From Listeria marthii FSL S4-120 (GTDB lineage: Bacteria > Bacillota > Bacilli > Lactobacillales > Listeriaceae), in NCBI GenBank assembly GCA_000183865.1, contig CM001047.1:1097277-1103722 (forward strand): DNA of 6,446 nucleotides, given 5' to 3'. The notes below the pieces were generated by a model that saw only the letters and a list, made by a program, of their open reading frames with translations, was not told where the DNA came from and did not search any database. A program made the position numbers and the translations under genes. Positions 5,879 to 6,446 of the stretch are shown here, one piece after another. Numbering within the stretch: position 1 is the first letter of the stretch; each line of letters starts with the position of its first letter.

Positions 5879-5924
5879 GAAGGCGCAAAATTGTGTTAAA
5901 ACACGATTGGCGTCTTCTTTTTTT
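5879..5924 (+). terminator. Second + strand terminator upstream of pduA
   Basis: GAAGGCGC (5879-5886) pairs with GCGTCTTC (5910-5917), with one G-U pair; an upper helix AATTGTGT/ACACGATT (5889-5896 with 5901-5908) extends it, and seven T follow (5918-5924). This is the stronger of the two tandem hairpins and lies just before the pduA regulatory region. Confidence 0.75.
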
Positions 5925-5928
5925 CTGC

Positions 5929-5943
5929 TTGGAAGCGGCAACT
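5929..5943 (+). promoter_or_regulatory. Cre-like (CcpA) site at pduA promoter
   Basis: TTGGAAGCGGCAACT fits WTGNAANCGNWNNCW at every constrained position but one (C instead of A/T at position 11). It is centred about 39 bp upstream of the expected pduA transcription start, in the -35 region, where CcpA would block transcription on good sugars. Inferred; it fits older cre consensus variants less well. Confidence 0.45.
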
Positions 5944-5955
5944 ATTTATACGGCA
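5936..5955 (+). repeat. CGGCA direct repeats, possible PocR operator
   Basis: CGGCA occurs at 5936-5940 and again at 5951-5955, a 15 bp period, ending 7 bp before the pduA -10. Direct half-sites next to a promoter lacking a -35 are typical of AraC-family activators. The first copy overlaps the cre-like site. The repeat is short and could be chance. Confidence 0.3.
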
Positions 5956-5962
5956 GATTGCC

Positions 5963-5968
5963 TATACT
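5963..5968 (+). promoter_or_regulatory. pduA promoter -10 (activator-dependent)
   Basis: TATACT matches the sigma-A -10 at 5 of 6 positions and would start transcription near 5975. At 17 bp upstream the sequence is AACTAT, not a -35, so an activator, presumably PocR, is expected to be required. Confidence 0.55.
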
Positions 5969-6007
5969 GAGAGAGTAAAATACTTATTTTGAGAAGGAGG
6001 TACACCC

Positions 6008-6295
6008 ATGCAAGAAGCACTAGGCTTAGTTGAAACTAAAGGGCTAGTCGGCGCCATTGAAGCCGCTGACGCCATGGTTAAATCAGCTAACGTAACCTTA
6101 ACAGGGTATGAAAAAATCGGATCTGGACTTGTTACTGTGATGGTTCGAGGGGATGTTGGTGCGGTTAAAGCAGCAACAGAAGCTGGGGCTGCAGCAGCAA
6201 GAAATGTAGGTACCGTGATGAGTACGCATGTTATTCCTCGTCCGCATACTGATGTGGAAGAAATTTTACCAGTGAGGGTGAAGTCAGATGAGTGA
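6008..6295 (+). CDS. pduA: PduA hexameric microcompartment shell protein
   Basis: A 95-residue single BMC-domain protein, almost identical in pattern to enterobacterial Pdu[21 protein letters not shown] at the start, the pore loop KIGSG (36-40), then [19 protein letters not shown] and [15 protein letters not shown]. PduA hexamers form facets of the propanediol microcompartment, and the pore lined by the IGSG loop passes 1,2-propanediol while holding back propionaldehyde. A strong AAGGAGGT (5994-6001) lies at good spacing from the ATG. It is the first gene of the main pdu structural operon and overlaps pduB by 8 nt. Confidence 0.97.
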   Translation: MQEALGLVETKGLVGAIEAADAMVKSANVTLTGYEKIGSGLVTVMVRGDVGAVKAATEAGAAAARNVGTVMSTHVIPRPHTDVEEILPVRVKSDE

Positions 6296-6446
6296 GCAAA
6301 ATAAACTGATTGACGAAATTCTAAAACAGGTAATGGAAACGGTCAATGATGCCCCGGAAAAACTAGTAGAGGATGGAGGATCACGTCAAATGAGTGAAAA
6401 AGCAATTCAATTAACAGAGTTTGTAGGAACAGCAATTGGAGATACT
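6288..6446 (+). CDS. pduB: PduB shell protein, N-terminal fragment
   Basis: The first 53 codons of pduB, running off the right edge. The N-terminal segment has an amphipathic helix, [15 protein letters not shown] (5-19), in the position that in Salmonella links the shell to the enzyme core. A Ser/Gly-containing linker follows, then the conserved [18 protein letters not shown] that opens the first BMC domain of this trimeric tandem-BMC protein. AGGGTG (6275-6280) precedes the ATG, which overlaps the pduA end by 8 nt. Met35 (6390) has its own ribosome binding site and is the probable start of the short form PduB'. Confidence 0.93.
   Translation, partial: MSEQNKLIDEILKQVMETVNDAPEKLVEDGGSRQMSEKAIQLTEFVGTAIGDT
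6375..6392 (+). promoter_or_regulatory. Internal ribosome binding site and start for PduB'
   Basis: GGAGG (6375-6379) lies 10 nt before the in-frame ATG at 6390-6392 (Met35 of PduB). In Salmonella a shorter PduB' starts at the equivalent methionine, just before the first BMC domain. Confidence 0.65.

Larger units (their letters stand above)
4477..5924 (+). ncRNA. aspocR: AspocR antisense RNA to pocR (extent approximate)
   Basis: Read-through of the riboswitch terminator yields an RNA antisense to the whole of pocR. That such an RNA exists, is made when B12 is absent and lowers PocR is established for L. monocytogenes. The ends given here are inferences: the 5' end from the extended -10 at 4462-4470, and the 3' end from the + strand terminators at 5830-5863 and 5879-5924, the first good ones beyond the pocR promoter. 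The hairpin with seven T at 4728-4759 could also end some transcripts early. The strand carries open frames (for example 4980-5438), but none has a ribosome binding site or family features. Confidence 0.55.

Noticed and set aside
1..6446. CRISPR arrays, insertion sequences, tRNA genes or phage remnants
   Set aside because: No spaced direct repeats, terminal inverted repeats, transposase motifs or tRNA-like cloverleaf were seen; the window is an intact metabolic locus.

Overview
The window is chromosomal DNA from a low-GC Firmicute, almost certainly Listeria of the monocytogenes/innocua group. The gene order pduS-pduT-pduU-pduV-cblS-cobU-cobS-cobC | B12 riboswitch | pocR (reverse) | pduA-pduB is, from memory, that of lmo1142-lmo1152. 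It is part of the vitamin B12-dependent 1,2-propanediol utilisation (pdu) and cobalamin locus. The genus call rests on recognising this order and the proteins; no database search was run.

Layout. 1-826: the 3' end of pduS and all of pduT (shell-associated electron transfer), overlapping by 4 nt. 827-973: a Rho-independent terminator followed by a near-consensus sigma-A promoter, which splits the operon. 974-4413: pduU (shell protein), pduV (small GTPase-like protein), cblS (alpha-ribazole kinase), cobU, cobS and cobC (nucleotide loop assembly of cobalamin), tightly packed on the + strand. 4414-4820: a terminator, a putative extended -10 promoter, a complete cobalamin riboswitch with an intrinsic terminator, a second T-tailed hairpin, and the terminator of the convergent pocR gene. 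4821-5705: pocR on the - strand, the AraC-type activator with an N-terminal PocR sensory domain. 5706-6007: the pocR promoter, two + strand hairpin terminators, a cre-like element, and a pduA promoter with a good -10 but no recognisable -35. 6008-6446: pduA and the 5' end of pduB, where an in-frame internal start (PduB') is visible.

How it fits together. PduA/B/T/U build the microcompartment shell. PduS and PduT handle electrons for cobalamin reduction or NAD recycling. CblS, CobU, CobS and CobC make or salvage the cobalamin needed by diol dehydratase. The activator PocR is opposed by an antisense transcript (AspocR) read from the riboswitch region. When B12 is present the riboswitch terminates the antisense RNA, so PocR is made and pdu is switched on. 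That circuit is established for L. monocytogenes and is not new; the aptamer, terminator and competing antiterminator pairing are all visible here.

Less documented observations are: the terminator plus strong promoter before pduU, which may free the cobalamin assembly genes from PocR control; cre-like motifs at the pduA, pocR and antisense promoters; CGGCA direct repeats at the pduA promoter; and tandem terminators that could stop the antisense RNA before pduA.
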